Part shown: one piece after another, positions 8,380 through 17,415 of the stretch
Position numbering within the stretch: the first letter of the stretch is position 1
How the letters are laid out: each line of letters starts with the position of its first letter
Assembly: GCF_019977275.1 (NCBI RefSeq)
Contig: NZ_AP024650.1
Location: forward strand, 3,968,001-4,032,000
DNA length: 64,000 bases
DNA from: Arthrobacter sp. StoSoilB19
GTDB taxonomy: Bacteria; Actinomycetota; Actinomycetes; Actinomycetales; Micrococcaceae
Direction: 5' to 3'
Notes under the pieces: model-generated
Told to the model about the DNA's origin: nothing
What the model saw: only the letters and a program-made list of their open reading frames with translations
Databases searched by the model: none
Position numbers and translations under genes: made by a program

Positions 8380-9585
8380 TCAGGAACGGGGCGCCCGCGG
8401 AATGAACGCTGAGGGTTCACGCCTGATCCGCATCAGCGCCGACTCAATGGCACCCCGGACTACGGATTCCGCCCCGAGAGTGCTCGCAACCAGATCCGGC
8501 AGCGGCAGGCCGGAATCCGTGGGCAGCAGGCTGCGGGCGTGCTCCAGGACCGGTTCGATGGCGCGTGAGATCGCGCCGGCGATGACCACCCGCTCAATGT
8601 CAAGAAGGCTGGAGAGCACCACAGCGATTCGCGCCAGCCGCACCCCGAGCCTGGCGATGATGTCCTGTGCCAGCGGGTCTCCCGCGCGGGCCGCCTGGAA
8701 GACATCTTCGGCGTTGATGTCCCCCTCGGGTATGTGCCGCAGCACCGTCTCGCCATCGTAGGAATGGATGCGGGCACGCGCCCACTTCCGCGCAAGTGCT
8801 CCGAACCCGTCCGAGCTCCCCTCATCCGGCACGAACTTGCTGTCCAGCTCATCCAGGAACCGCATCTCCCCCGCGCCCCCCTGGCGACCCCGCAGCAGGC
8901 GCCCATCGACAATCAGGCCGGCACCAAACCGCTCACCCGACAGCAAGGTGGCCACGTTGGCTGACGGCTCCTGTGCCTGCTCCGCGATGGCGGCGAGATT
9001 GGCGTCATTTTCGACGATGACAGTGCCCCAAAGGTGCCCTGCGAAGCCGGAATTCATCAACTGCCAGAATTCTCCTCCGGCGGGAGACGCGCCGTTCGCG
9101 TCAATGGGCGCCGGGACGCCGACGGCCGTGAGCAGGACATCCTCCGGGGTGCATGAAACATCCTCAAGGGTCAGGCGGATCAGCTCCCGTGCATTCGCCA
9201 CGCGGCCGGCGCGTCCCAGCGCGTGCGAATCAATGCTTTGGCGGCGCTTGCCCAGCTCGCGGCCGCGCAGGTCGGCAACGATGGTTGTGAAGTAGCCCTC
9301 CCCGGCATCCAGGCCCACAACCACACCCGCAGCTTCGCGCAGCTGGTACTGCCGCGCCGGCCTGCCCTTGAGCCTGCCGGCCTCGGTACGGGCGTCAGTC
9401 AATTCCTCCAGCCAGCCCGCATCAACCAGGCCGTCACAAACCCCGAGCACCGTGGCGCGGGTAAGCCCGGTGGCAGCCATGGCTTCTCCGGCAGTAAACA
9501 CCTGTTCCTGGAGGGCGAAACGCAACAGCGCCTCCGAGTTGATCTGCCGTAACAGTTGTGTCGAGCTCGCCGTATTTCCGTCCAC
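8380..9585 (-). CDS. ROK-family transcriptional repressor
   Basis: 401-aa regulator. It has an N-terminal winged helix (about residues 5-65, containing ATGLTRATVLGVCDGLVDAGWL) joined to a ROK sugar-kinase-like domain (about 85-390, with VVVGLDAGEGYFTTIVADL). The zinc-binding Cys cluster typical of ROK proteins is not visible where it should follow the GGAGE motif (GGAGEMRFLDELDSK). The start is a GTG whose AAGGGG is unusually close, so the exact start is uncertain. It is divergent from a sugar ABC operon with a 28-bp inverted repeat between them, which suggests it represses that operon in the absence of the sugar. Confidence 0.87.
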   Translation of the reverse strand: MDGNTASSTQLLRQINSEALLRFALQEQVFTAGEAMAATGLTRATVLGVCDGLVDAGWLEELTDARTEAGRLKGRPARQYQLREAAGVVVGLDAGEGYFTTIVADLRGRELGKRRQSIDSHALGRAGRVANARELIRLTLEDVSCTPEDVLLTAVGVPAPIDANGASPAGGEFWQLMNSGFAGHLWGTVIVENDANLAAIAEQAQEPSANVATLLSGERFGAGLIVDGRLLRGRQGGAGEMRFLDELDSKFVPDEGSSDGFGALARKWARARIHSYDGETVLRHIPEGDINAEDVFQAARAGDPLAQDIIARLGVRLARIAVVLSSLLDIERVVIAGAISRAIEPVLEHARSLLPTDSGLPLPDLVASTLGAESVVRGAIESALMRIRREPSAFIPRAPRS

Positions 9586-9618
9586 CCCTTGACGATAGCC
9601 CCTGCGTCCCCCATCCTC

Positions 9619-9646
9619 ATATAGGTCCTAAATATAAGACCCATAT
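9619..9646. promoter_or_regulatory. 28-bp inverted repeat, probable ROK operator
   Basis: ATATAGGTC (9619-9627) and GACCCATAT (9638-9646) form an inverted repeat with one mismatch and a 10-bp A+T-rich spacer. It lies midway between the divergent ROK regulator and the sugar-binding protein gene, so one bound repressor could control both promoters. Confidence 0.55.
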
Positions 9647-9674
9647 AAATTATCCGAGAGTCCAAGAGGAGCCG

Positions 9675-10952
9675 ATGTTGCCACCTTTGACGTCCGCCGG
9701 GAGACACGTTTCCCGGCGCACTTTCCTTGCCGCTGCGGGAGGTGCGCTCACCGCTTTCGGGTTGGCCGGCTGCGCCCCGGCCAGTGCCAGGCCCACCATC
9801 ACGTTCCACCAGTCAAAGCCGGAGGCAGTTCCATACTTCCGGGACCTGGCTGCGAAGTTCACCGACTCGCAGGACCGGGTGCGCGTCCTGCATGACATGG
9901 CCACAAATCTCTCTGCCAGCTTCGTCCGCAGCAGTCCCCCGGACCTCGGATGCCTCAACTACAACCTGGAGATGGCGCGGTTCATGGAGCGCGGGGCGCT
10001 CTCGGATCTTTCCGACCTCCCGGCAGCGGCCTCCATCCGGGACGACGTGCTGGACCTCACCAACTGGTATCCAACCTATGCCGGCCGCACCAGCGTCATC
10101 CCCTACTCGGTCATGGCGGCCTCGGTCATCTACAACCGCCGCATCTTCGAAGAGAACGGGGTGGCCGTCCCAACAACCTGGGATGAACTGATCGAGGTGT
10201 GCGAGGTGCTCAAGGCAGCAGGCATCACGCCGATCTACGGCACTTTCCGCGACCCCTGGACCGTGGCACAGGGATTGTTCGACTACACGGTGGGCGGCAT
10301 GGTCAACGTGCGCGACTTCTATCAGAAAATGCATGGGATTGGCGAAAACGTCGGACCGGATTCGGAAGTTTCGTTCCAGAAAACGATGCTCGAGCCGGTG
10401 AAGCGCATGGTCCAACTGACCAAATACGTCAATCCCGATGCGGCAAGCCGCGGCTACGGAGACGGCAACACGGCAATGGCCCAGGGCCAGGCCGCCATGT
10501 ACTTCCAGGGACCCTGGGCCTTTGGCGAGATCGAAAAGGCCGGCAAAGACCTGGATCTGGGAACTTTCCCGCTGCCCATGACCGGTGATCCCGCAGATCT
10601 CAAAGTCCGCGTCAACATCGACCTCTCGCTCTGGGTTCCCGAGGTCGCCAACGGGCAGCAGGGTGCCCGCGATTTCCTGCAGTACCTGATGCGGCCGGAG
10701 ATCCAGAACCCTTACAACGCCAAATTCCTGGGTTTCGGGACGACCAAGGACGCGCCACCGGTGACCGACCCACGAATCGTCGAGATGCAGAAGTACTACG
10801 ACGAGGGCCGCTTCTACATGGGCGCCTCACAGTTCATTCCGAACTCGATTCCGGCCGCCAACTACATCCAGTCGATCATCGGCGGCGCCGATGCCGAGAG
10901 CACGCTGCGCAGGATGGACGCCGACTGGGCCCGCCTGGCTTTCCGCGCTTAG
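9675..10952 (+). CDS. Sugar ABC transporter substrate-binding lipoprotein
   Basis: Extracellular solute-binding protein (family 1), 425 aa. The signal peptide has a twin-arginine motif (SRRTFLAAAGG, residues 13-23) and a lipobox LAGC with Cys33, predicting Tat export followed by lipidation. The mature part has typical features (ASVIYNRRIFEENGVAVPTT, ALYFQGPWAF-like YFQGPWAFGEIEKAG). The start at 9675 has AGAGGAG at the correct spacing. It is first in an operon with two permeases and an intracellular alpha-glucosidase, so the ligand is probably an alpha-glucoside such as maltose, trehalose or sucrose; that assignment is inferred. Confidence 0.93.
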   Translation: MLPPLTSAGRHVSRRTFLAAAGGALTAFGLAGCAPASARPTITFHQSKPEAVPYFRDLAAKFTDSQDRVRVLHDMATNLSASFVRSSPPDLGCLNYNLEMARFMERGALSDLSDLPAAASIRDDVLDLTNWYPTYAGRTSVIPYSVMAASVIYNRRIFEENGVAVPTTWDELIEVCEVLKAAGITPIYGTFRDPWTVAQGLFDYTVGGMVNVRDFYQKMHGIGENVGPDSEVSFQKTMLEPVKRMVQLTKYVNPDAASRGYGDGNTAMAQGQAAMYFQGPWAFGEIEKAGKDLDLGTFPLPMTGDPADLKVRVNIDLSLWVPEVANGQQGARDFLQYLMRPEIQNPYNAKFLGFGTTKDAPPVTDPRIVEMQKYYDEGRFYMGASQFIPNSIPAANYIQSIIGGADAESTLRRMDADWARLAFRA

Positions 10953-10995
10953 ACCCACACTTTCGATCTCTCAAAGCACGAAACGAGGACCATCC

Positions 10996-11934
10996 ATGTC
11001 ATCAATGACGAGACCTTCCACCAGGGTGGAGGTGACGGCCCCGGCAGCGGCTGGAACCACACGCGTGCGCAAAAGCCGCGTTGATCCGCTCTACTATGTT
11101 TTCCTCCTGCCCTCGCTGGTGATCTTCACGCTGGCCGTCACGCTGCCCGCCGTTCTCGGGTTCATCTACAGCTTCACGAACTCCGTGGGCTTCGGTGACT
11201 TTGATTTCATCGGCATCCGGAACTTCATTGCGGTGTTCCGTGATGAAGGAGTCCTCGGCGCCTACGGCTTCACCCTCGTTTTCTCGCTGGTCACCGTCAT
11301 CGTCGTGAATGCCGTGGCCTTCCTCCTGGCCCTGGGCCTCACGTCCCGCGTCCGCTTCCGTGCCGCGCTTCGCACCGTCTTCGTCATCCCCATGGTGATC
11401 TCCGGCATCGTCATCGCGTTCGTGTTCCAGTACCTTTTCTCGAACTCGCTGCCCCTTGCCGGCAAAAGCATGGGAATCGAGCCGCTGGCCACCAGCCTTC
11501 TCGCAAACCCCCAGCTCGCGTGGCTTGCGATCGTCTTCGTCACGGCGTGGCAGTCCATCCCGAGTGCCATGCTGATCTACATCGCGGGGCTCCTCACGGT
11601 CCCCGCCGAGGTCTACGAGGCGAGTTCCATCGACGGGGCATCGCCCTGGCAGAACCTGCGGCACATCACCCTGCCGCTCATTGCGGGGTACGCCGTGATC
11701 AACACGGTCCTCGGCTTCAAGAACTACCTCAACGCCTACGACATCATCATCGGCCTCACCGACGGCGGGCCCGGCGTGGCCACACGAAGCGTCGCGATGT
11801 CGATCTTCCGCGGCTTCGAAGGCGGCGACTATGCCTACCAGATGGCCAACGCCGTGATCTTCTTCCTCATCAGCATCGTCATCGCACTCGTCCAACTTCG
11901 CTTCACACGTGGCAAGGGAGGGATCGCAGCATGA
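10996..11934 (+). CDS. Sugar ABC transporter permease (MalF type)
   Basis: Integral membrane subunit of 312 aa with about six membrane segments; the first is YYVFLLPSLVIFTLAVTLPA at about residue 34. The cytoplasmic EAA loop, which contacts the ATPase, is EASSIDGASPWQNLRHITLP (about residues 213-232). The ATG at 10996 follows ACGAGGACC. Its stop overlaps the next permease start (ATGA), so the two halves are coupled. Confidence 0.93.
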   Translation: MSSMTRPSTRVEVTAPAAAGTTRVRKSRVDPLYYVFLLPSLVIFTLAVTLPAVLGFIYSFTNSVGFGDFDFIGIRNFIAVFRDEGVLGAYGFTLVFSLVTVIVVNAVAFLLALGLTSRVRFRAALRTVFVIPMVISGIVIAFVFQYLFSNSLPLAGKSMGIEPLATSLLANPQLAWLAIVFVTAWQSIPSAMLIYIAGLLTVPAEVYEASSIDGASPWQNLRHITLPLIAGYAVINTVLGFKNYLNAYDIIIGLTDGGPGVATRSVAMSIFRGFEGGDYAYQMANAVIFFLISIVIALVQLRFTRGKGGIAA

Positions 11935-12821
11935 GCAGCGCACCCAGCATCATCCAGGTAGAACCCACGGCGGCCGCCAAGGGCCGCCGGATACCCGCCG
12001 GGCCCGAACGCATCCAGTGGCCCGCCACCATCATCCTCATTGTCTGCACGCTCAGCGTGCTCGTCCCGCTCTACGTCACGGTCAGCATGGCCTTCAAAAC
12101 CACTGGCCAGGCAGTGGACGGCAACGCCTTCTCCCTGCCAAGCCCCCTGACCTTCGACAGCTTTGCCCAGGCCTGGACGCTCACAAACTTCCCCCGCGGC
12201 TTTGGAATTTCCGTGTTCGTGTCGGTGATCGCCGTTGCAGGGGAGATCATCGTTTCGGCCCTGGCCGCCTACGCCATCGTCCGCAACTGGGACCGTCCGC
12301 TCTTCCGCTGGTCCTTCTTTTACCTGCTCGCGGCAATGTTCATCCCGTTCCCCGTGGTGGCGCTGCCGCAGATCCAGCTCACGGGACTCGTCGGACTCGA
12401 CAACCCGCTCGGGGTGGCCATCCTGCACATCGTTTTCGCCCTGGCCTTCAACACCATGCTCTTCACCGCCTTCCTCCGCTCGATCCCCCTGGAGTTGGAG
12501 GAAAGTATGCGGATGGACGGCGCGGGAACGTGGCAGGTGTTTTGGAAGCTCATCTTCCCCCTGCTGGGGCCCATGAGCGCAACCGTGGGCATCTTCGCCT
12601 TCATCGCGTCATGGAACGACTTCATGATGCCGTCACTCATCATTTCCGATCCTGAACTGCAGACCATCCCCGTGCTGCAAAAGATCTTCCAGACGCAGTT
12701 CAGCAACAGCTACAACGTGGCCTTCGCCTCCTACCTGATGGCAATGGCCCCCGCCATCATCGTCTACCTGTTTACCCAGCGCTGGGTCATGTCCGGCCTC
12801 ACCCAGGGCGCCGTCAAGTAA
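11931..12821 (+). CDS. Sugar ABC transporter permease (MalG type)
   Basis: Second membrane subunit, 296 aa, carbohydrate CUT1 type. The EAA loop is EESMRMDGAGTWQVFWKLIF (about residues 191-210), and the C-terminus QRWVMSGLTQGAVK is the classic end of MalG-type permeases. It starts by a 4-bp overlap with the preceding permease. No ATPase gene follows; in actinobacteria such importers commonly share one MsiK/UgpC-type ATPase encoded elsewhere. Confidence 0.94.
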   Translation: MSSAPSIIQVEPTAAAKGRRIPAGPERIQWPATIILIVCTLSVLVPLYVTVSMAFKTTGQAVDGNAFSLPSPLTFDSFAQAWTLTNFPRGFGISVFVSVIAVAGEIIVSALAAYAIVRNWDRPLFRWSFFYLLAAMFIPFPVVALPQIQLTGLVGLDNPLGVAILHIVFALAFNTMLFTAFLRSIPLELEESMRMDGAGTWQVFWKLIFPLLGPMSATVGIFAFIASWNDFMMPSLIISDPELQTIPVLQKIFQTQFSNSYNVAFASYLMAMAPAIIVYLFTQRWVMSGLTQGAVK

Positions 12822-12867
12822 CTCCGGACCCACACACCTGATACAGCTGAAACTGAAGGAAGCAATC

Positions 12868-14583
12868 TTGCCCACCACCGCCACCCAGGCAACCCAAAGC
12901 CATCCCGCCCCCACGGCCGACCCCAACTGGTGGCGCCAGGCCTCCGTGTACCAGATCTACCCCCGCAGCTTTGCGGACTCGAACGGCGACGGCATCGGCG
13001 ACATCAACGGCATCACCGCCAAGGTTCCGTACCTGAAAAACCTGGGCATCGATGCCGTCTGGCTGAGCCCCTTCTACCCCTCCGCACTCGCCGATGGGGG
13101 CTACGACGTGGACGACTACCGCAACGTGGACCCGCTGCTGGGCACGCTGGAGGACTTCGACGCGATGGCCAACGCCCTGCACGCCGCCGGCCTCAAGCTG
13201 ATCGTGGACATCGTGCCCAACCACTCGTCGGACCGGCACCAGTGGTTCCGGGAAGCCCTCGCCTCGCCCAAGGGGTCCGCGGCGCGCAACCGGTACATCT
13301 TCCGCGACGGGCTGGGCGAAAAAGGCGAGCTGCCGCCGTCGGACTGGGACTCGGTGTTCGGCGGCCCCGCCTGGGAGCGCATCACCGAACCCGACGGCAG
13401 CCCCGGGCAGTGGTACATGCACATCTTTGCCAAGGAACAGCCCGACTTCAACTGGGACAACCCCGAAGTCCGCGAAGACTTCCTGAAAACCCTGCGCTTC
13501 TGGTCGGACCGGGGCGTGGACGGCTTCCGCATCGACGTCGCCCACGCCCTGACGAAGAACCTGGAAGAAACCCTGCCCACCAAGGCGGACCTCGAGGCCC
13601 AGGGCGAGGCGCTGTACCTCACGGGGCAGCACCCGTACTGGGACCGCGACGAGGTCCACGAAATCTACGCCGAGTGGCGCCGCGTGTTCAATGAATACAA
13701 CCCGCCGCGCACCGCCGTCGCCGAAGCCTGGGTCCATACCGACCGCCGCGCCCGCTACGCCAGCCCGGAGGGACTGGGCCAGGCCTTCAACTTCGACCTG
13801 CTGCAGGCGGACTTCGACGCCGCCCAGTTCCGGAAGACGATCATCAAGAACCTGGCAGAGGCCGAAGCATCCGGCGCGTCGTCCACCTGGGTGTTCTCAA
13901 ACCACGATGTGGTCCGGCATGCCACGCGCTACGGCCTCCCCGCGTCCGAGCCTTCGGCCGGAGGTGACATCATGGCCGGGCAGGCGGGCAAGCGGTGGCT
14001 TCTGGCCGGCGGCAGGCAGGAAGATGTCGACGCCGAACTCGGCCTGCGCCGCGCCCGAGCCGCGTCCCTGCTGATGTTCGCCCTTCCGGGTTCTGCGTAC
14101 CTGTACCAAGGCGAGGAACTGGGACTGCAGGAAGTCGGCAGTGAAATCCCGGACTCCGCCCGGCAGGATCCGGCCTTCTTCCGGAACAAGGGCGTGGAGA
14201 TCGGCCGCGACGGCTGCCGCGTCCCCTTGCCGTGGACCTCGGCGGGCAGCTCATTCGGTTTCGGCCCCGGCGGCTCCCACCTGCCGCAGCCGGAATGGTT
14301 CGCGGGCAGCTCAGTGGAGGCCCAGGAGGGCAAGGGGGATTCAACCCTGTCCCTCTACCGCCGGGCGCTCGCCCTGCGGTCGCAGCTGCAAACAACAGAA
14401 GCGCTGGAGCTGCTGGAAACCGGCCGGGATGACGTCCTGGCCTTCCGGCGCCCCAACGGCTGGACCTCCATAACGAACTTCGGTACGGAACCCTTCGAGC
14501 TGCCCGCGGGCCAGCTGCTGGTCTCCAGCTCGCCACTCGAAGCCGGCCGGCTGCCCGGCGCTGCCACGGCGTGGCTGCGGTGA
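12868..14583 (+). CDS. GH13 alpha-glucosidase
   Basis: 571-aa cytoplasmic glycoside hydrolase of the oligo-1,6-glucosidase/alpha-glucosidase group of GH13 (no signal peptide). Catalytic residues by motif are nucleophile D223 (GFRIDVAH), acid/base E286 (AVAEAWVH) and transition-state Asp D347 (FSNHDVVRH). The start is a TTG at 12868 with GAAGGA upstream; no better in-frame ATG precedes the conserved WWRQASVYQIYPRSF. It hydrolyses the imported alpha-glucoside, releasing glucose for the kinase encoded next. Exact linkage specificity cannot be read from sequence. Confidence 0.92.
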   Translation: MPTTATQATQSHPAPTADPNWWRQASVYQIYPRSFADSNGDGIGDINGITAKVPYLKNLGIDAVWLSPFYPSALADGGYDVDDYRNVDPLLGTLEDFDAMANALHAAGLKLIVDIVPNHSSDRHQWFREALASPKGSAARNRYIFRDGLGEKGELPPSDWDSVFGGPAWERITEPDGSPGQWYMHIFAKEQPDFNWDNPEVREDFLKTLRFWSDRGVDGFRIDVAHALTKNLEETLPTKADLEAQGEALYLTGQHPYWDRDEVHEIYAEWRRVFNEYNPPRTAVAEAWVHTDRRARYASPEGLGQAFNFDLLQADFDAAQFRKTIIKNLAEAEASGASSTWVFSNHDVVRHATRYGLPASEPSAGGDIMAGQAGKRWLLAGGRQEDVDAELGLRRARAASLLMFALPGSAYLYQGEELGLQEVGSEIPDSARQDPAFFRNKGVEIGRDGCRVPLPWTSAGSSFGFGPGGSHLPQPEWFAGSSVEAQEGKGDSTLSLYRRALALRSQLQTTEALELLETGRDDVLAFRRPNGWTSITNFGTEPFELPAGQLLVSSSPLEAGRLPGAATAWLR

Positions 14584-15386
14584 GCGCCCCTGCCGCCGGC
14601 TCCGGACTGGATTTCGGAATAGGAATCGATGTTGGCGGGACCTGGATTAAGGGTGCACTCGTCAACCTGGGCAGCGGCACCCCGGCCGGCGGTGTCCGCC
14701 GCCTGCGGACCCCGTCCAGCGGCAGGGTGGATGACGTGGCCGACACCCTGGACCAGCTCATCAGTGAGCTCCAATCCGAAAGCCCCGGGCACGGGAACCT
14801 GGCTGCCGGCGTCGCCATCCCCTCGATTGTCCAGCGCGGAGTGGCGCTGTCGGCAGCAAACATGGACGGCAGCTGGGTGGGACTTGATGTCCAGTCCTAC
14901 CTGGAGTCCCGGCTTGGACGATCCGTTTGCGTCGTGAATGACGCAGACGCTGCCGGTACGGCGGAAGCCCTGTACGGCGCCGGGAAAGGCCAGCGCGGCG
15001 TTGTCCTGGTCCTGACCCTGGGGACGGGCATCGGATCCGCACTGCTGGTGGACGGCAGGCTCGTTCCCAATTTCGAGCTGGGCCACCTGGAAATCGGCGG
15101 CTGCAAGGCAGAGTCCCGGGCATCGGCCGTCGTCAGGGAGAACCAAGGCCTCACCTGGGTGGAGTACGCCGACCGGCTGCAGCAGTACCTGTCGCACGTG
15201 GAGTTCCTCTTCTCGCCCGACCTCATCATCATCGGTGGGGGCATTTCAGCGTGCAGTACCGAATACCTCCCTCGCCTCTCACTGCGCACCCCGGTCATTC
15301 CGGCCAGCCTCGAGAACGCCGCGGGCGTTGTGGGCGCCGCCCTTGCCGGCAGGCGGCTCAAGGATGGACAGGCTCAGTATGTGTGA
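14580..15386 (+). CDS. ppgK: ROK-family glucokinase, polyphosphate-glucokinase-like
   Basis: 268-aa sugar kinase. The phosphate-1 motif GIDVGGTWIKGALVN lies near the N-terminus. LTLGTGIGSALLVDGRLVPN followed by FELGHLE, and the C-terminal YLSHVEFLFSPDLIIIGGG, are characteristic of actinobacterial polyphosphate glucokinases rather than ATP-only GlkA enzymes. The GTG start overlaps the alpha-glucosidase stop (GTGA). It would phosphorylate the glucose released by that enzyme, with polyphosphate or ATP as donor; the donor is inferred from family resemblance. Confidence 0.85.
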   Translation: MSAPAAGSGLDFGIGIDVGGTWIKGALVNLGSGTPAGGVRRLRTPSSGRVDDVADTLDQLISELQSESPGHGNLAAGVAIPSIVQRGVALSAANMDGSWVGLDVQSYLESRLGRSVCVVNDADAAGTAEALYGAGKGQRGVVLVLTLGTGIGSALLVDGRLVPNFELGHLEIGGCKAESRASAVVRENQGLTWVEYADRLQQYLSHVEFLFSPDLIIIGGGISACSTEYLPRLSLRTPVIPASLENAAGVVGAALAGRRLKDGQAQYV

Positions 15387-15448
15387 CATGGAATACTTCA
15401 GTACATGTGCGGCCGGACATCTCGGCGGCGGCTGGAAGGGGCAGTGGC

Positions 15449-17362
15449 ATGCAGGAAACCGTTAACGAGGACGAAGAGGCGCGCCAGGCCGTCATCGCTT
15501 CACTCGCCCGGCAACGGGACCTCGGCCTCCCTGCGGATCCGGACTTTGACCGGCGGCTGGATGAGCACTTCCCCACCCTCCGCAGCCTGTTCCACTCGCT
15601 TTACGGCGCCCGGCAGGACTGGCTGGAGCAGCTGTCCGCCCTGGTGGTGCAGAGCGCGCGGTCGTGGCAGGAGCGCTCCCCGGAGCTGAAGGCGCTGGAC
15701 GCCGAACGCGAGGAGGCGCCGGACTGGTTCCAGTCCAACGGCATGCTGGGCGGCGTCTGCTATGTGGACCGCTACGCCGAAAGCCTGGAGGGAGTGCGCA
15801 GCCGCATTCCCTATTTCAAGGAGCTGGGCCTCACCTACCTGCACCTGATGCCGCTGTTCCTGGCGCCCGAACCGCATTCGGACGGCGGCTACGCCGTGTC
15901 GAGCTACCGGGAGGTCAACCCCAAGCTGGGCACCATGGAACAGCTGCGCTCCCTCGCGGCCGAACTGCGCGCCAACGGGATCAGCCTGGTGGTGGACTTC
16001 ATCTTCAACCACACCTCGGACGAGCACGAATGGGCCCGGAAGGCAGCCGCGGGCGATCCCGAGTACAGCGACTACTACTGGATCTTCCCGGACCGGACCA
16101 TGCCGGACGCCTTTGAGGCGAATGTCCGCGAGATCTTCCCGGAGAACCATCCGGGGTCCTTCATCCAGATGGCGGACGGCCGGTGGGTGTGGGCCACGTT
16201 CCACACCTACCAGTGGGACCTGAACTACTCCAACCCCGGCGTTTTCCGGGCCATGGCCGCCGAGATGCTGTTCCTGGCCAACCAGGGGGTGGATATCCTG
16301 CGCATGGACGCTGTCGCCTTCATCTGGAAGCAGCTGGGGACGCCCTGCGAAAACCTCCCCCAGGCGCACACGCTGCTCCGGGCGTTCAACGCGGTCTGCC
16401 GCCTGGCGGCACCGTCGCTGCTGTTCAAGTCGGAGGCCATCGTGCACCCCGACGAGGTGGCACTGTACATCGACCCCGCGGAATGCCAGCTTTCCTACAA
16501 CCCGCTGCAGATGGCCCTGATCTGGGAGTCCCTGGCCACCAGGGACGTGTCCCTGCTGTCACAGGCGCTGGAGCGCAGGCACAACATCCCCGACGGTACG
16601 GCATGGGTGAACTACGTCCGCAGCCATGACGACATCGGCTGGACCTTCGCCGATGAGGACGCGGCCGAGCTGGGCATCAACGGCTTTGACCACCGCCGCT
16701 TCCTGAACTCCTTCTACGTCAACCGGTTCCCGGGCAGCTTCGCCCGCGGCGTCCCCTTCCAGGACAACCCCAAGACGGGTGACTGCCGGATTTCCGGCAC
16801 GACGGCGTCCCTGTGCGGGATGGAGGTTGACCCGGCGGAGGCGGTGGAACGGATCCTCCTGGCCCATTCGGTGCCCTTCAGCACCGGCGGCATCCCGCTG
16901 CTGTACCTGGGCGACGAAGTGGGGCAGGTCAACGACTACTCCTACGCGTCCGAGCCCGGCCACGAGGAGGACAGCCGCTGGGTGCACCGGCCGCACTTTC
17001 CCGCCGAACAATACGCCCGCCGTGACGATCCCTCCACCCCCGAGGGGGCCGTCTACGCCGGATTGAAGCGCATGATCGAGGTCCGGGCGGGCACTCCTGA
17101 ATTTGCCGGAACCACGCTGGTGGATTTCCGTACGAACAACCGCTCGGTGCTCGGCTACCAGCGCCCGGGCGGTCCGGACGGTGGCAGCACCGTCCTGGCC
17201 CTCGCCAATTTCAGCGACTCCGCCCAGACCCTCCCGGCGGAAACCTTTAGCGGGTACTCCCCTGCCGCCGTCGACCTTCTCTCCGAAGCCACCCTGCAAC
17301 TGGACGACGGCATCACCCTCCTCCCCCGGCAGTACCTCTGGCTGCGCGTCACCCCCGCGTAG
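15449..17362 (+). CDS. Amylosucrase (GH13_4)
   Basis: 637-aa glucosyltransferase that uses sucrose to build an alpha-1,4-glucan and release fructose. The sequence closely follows the Neisseria enzyme, and the catalytic triad falls one residue later: D287 (RMDAVAF), E329 (FKSEAIVH) and D394 (RSHDDIGW). The stretch AWVNYVRSHDDIGWTFADED is diagnostic. The N-terminal helical domain (about 1-90) is present and there is no signal peptide. The ATG at 15449 follows GGAAGGGG. Its place after an alpha-glucosidase and a glucokinase suggests sucrose is among the imported sugars, with part of the glucose stored as glucan. Confidence 0.92.
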   Translation: MQETVNEDEEARQAVIASLARQRDLGLPADPDFDRRLDEHFPTLRSLFHSLYGARQDWLEQLSALVVQSARSWQERSPELKALDAEREEAPDWFQSNGMLGGVCYVDRYAESLEGVRSRIPYFKELGLTYLHLMPLFLAPEPHSDGGYAVSSYREVNPKLGTMEQLRSLAAELRANGISLVVDFIFNHTSDEHEWARKAAAGDPEYSDYYWIFPDRTMPDAFEANVREIFPENHPGSFIQMADGRWVWATFHTYQWDLNYSNPGVFRAMAAEMLFLANQGVDILRMDAVAFIWKQLGTPCENLPQAHTLLRAFNAVCRLAAPSLLFKSEAIVHPDEVALYIDPAECQLSYNPLQMALIWESLATRDVSLLSQALERRHNIPDGTAWVNYVRSHDDIGWTFADEDAAELGINGFDHRRFLNSFYVNRFPGSFARGVPFQDNPKTGDCRISGTTASLCGMEVDPAEAVERILLAHSVPFSTGGIPLLYLGDEVGQVNDYSYASEPGHEEDSRWVHRPHFPAEQYARRDDPSTPEGAVYAGLKRMIEVRAGTPEFAGTTLVDFRTNNRSVLGYQRPGGPDGGSTVLALANFSDSAQTLPAETFSGYSPAAVDLLSEATLQLDDGITLLPRQYLWLRVTPA

Positions 17363-17367
17363 CACTC

Positions 17368-17394
17368 GCGGGCCCGTTTTCGCAACGGGCCCGC
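17368..17394. terminator. Hairpin after the alpha-glucoside operon
   Basis: A perfect 11-bp stem (GCGGGCCCGTT / AACGGGCCCGC) with a 5-nt loop TTCGC lies between the amylosucrase stop and the pheA start. There is no run of T, so it may be a weak or factor-assisted terminator. Confidence 0.6.
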
Positions 17395-17415
17395 GCGCGT
17401 GAAAGCATACGGACC

